DNA from: Pipra filicauda
Lineage: Eukaryota; Chordata; Aves; Passeriformes; Pipridae
NCBI RefSeq assembly: GCF_003945595.2
Contig: NW_024104421.1
Span: 6,696,001-6,760,000 of the forward strand
Length of the DNA: 64,000 bases
Direction: 5' to 3'
How positions within the stretch are numbered: the stretch's first letter is position 1; each line of letters begins with the position of its first letter. The notes beneath the pieces are model-generated. The model was not told the DNA's origin, searched no databases, and worked only from the letters and a program-made list of their open reading frames with translations. Both the position numbers and the translations under genes were made by a program. Below, piece after piece: positions 63,713-64,000 of the stretch.

Positions 63713-64000
63713 TTGGATGGAAAAGCTCTCAACTCAACTGTTTCCAGGGATGGTGCCTGGCACTTAACTTCAGACCTGCCTGTTGCTATGGATTTCTGGT
63801 GAGTTGGACTAATGGCTGAACCCGGTCACCATCACCAGACACGTCCTGCTCACCTTACTTGGGTACTGTGGAACTGTGCCCTTGCTGGCAAGATCCTGTG
63901 CCTGTCATGCTGTCACCTGAGCTCCCTCTTCTTCCCATTTGTCACTGGATTTTAGTGCCCCATCTCCTGGCTGAATGACACAGGGTAACAACAAAAAACT
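63713..64000. other. Unassigned, slightly GC-richer end of window
   Basis: There is no CR1 similarity beyond 63712 and no long frame. It could belong to another repeat that continues outside the window. Confidence 0.4.

Noticed and set aside
1..64000. CRISPR arrays, operons, riboswitches, phage or plasmid functions
   Set aside because: The composition, introns and CR1/LTR repeats are those of a bird nuclear genome. No regularly spaced repeats or compact gene clusters were seen.

Overview
The window looks like nuclear DNA from a bird, probably a songbird. It is AT-rich and intron-dominated, and it carries at least eight 3'-end fragments of CR1 LINEs, whose tails read as the AATCATAGAAT / ATTCTATGATT motif. 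It also has one solo LTR of an endogenous-retrovirus family that I know as common in songbird genomes. There is no sign of a bacterial, phage or plasmid layout. Most open frames in the window are chance openings between stop codons.

One protein-coding gene can be supported, on the minus strand. Six short exons (53697-53797, 43588-43667, 41821-41865, 35623-35663, 33941-34068 and 33225-33354) have good splice sites and unbroken coding frames. Reading phase is continuous at four of the five junctions. The last exon reaches a TAA stop. The exons encode about 170 hydrophilic residues with no membrane segment, so this is the C-terminal part of a larger protein whose 5' exons lie beyond 64 kb. I do not recognise the family and give no symbol. 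One junction (43.6 kb to 41.8 kb) breaks phase, so a small exon has been missed or an internal donor is used. The stop codon also overlaps a GTAAGA donor. Three further tiny exon-like segments downstream (24.8 kb, 15.1 kb and 36-62) could extend the frame in phase, so the stop exon may be one of two alternative endings.

Layout: 1-33 kb is 3' flank or downstream introns, with CR1 pieces at 5.1, 6.9-7.3 and 20.2-20.9 kb. From 33 to 54 kb are the exons and their introns, with CR1 at 35.8-36.8, 38.6 and 48.3-48.6 kb. From 54 to 64 kb is upstream intron with the LTR (60.5-61.2 kb) and two minus-oriented CR1 copies (61.5-62.1 and 63.5-63.7 kb).

The most unusual structure is a segment of about 125 bp at 58.3 kb that recurs, roughly 88% identical by eye, inside the LTR at 60.8 kb. 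It interrupts what is otherwise a recognisable LTR sequence. I found no convincing new biological system, CRISPR array, tRNA, rRNA or complete mobile element.
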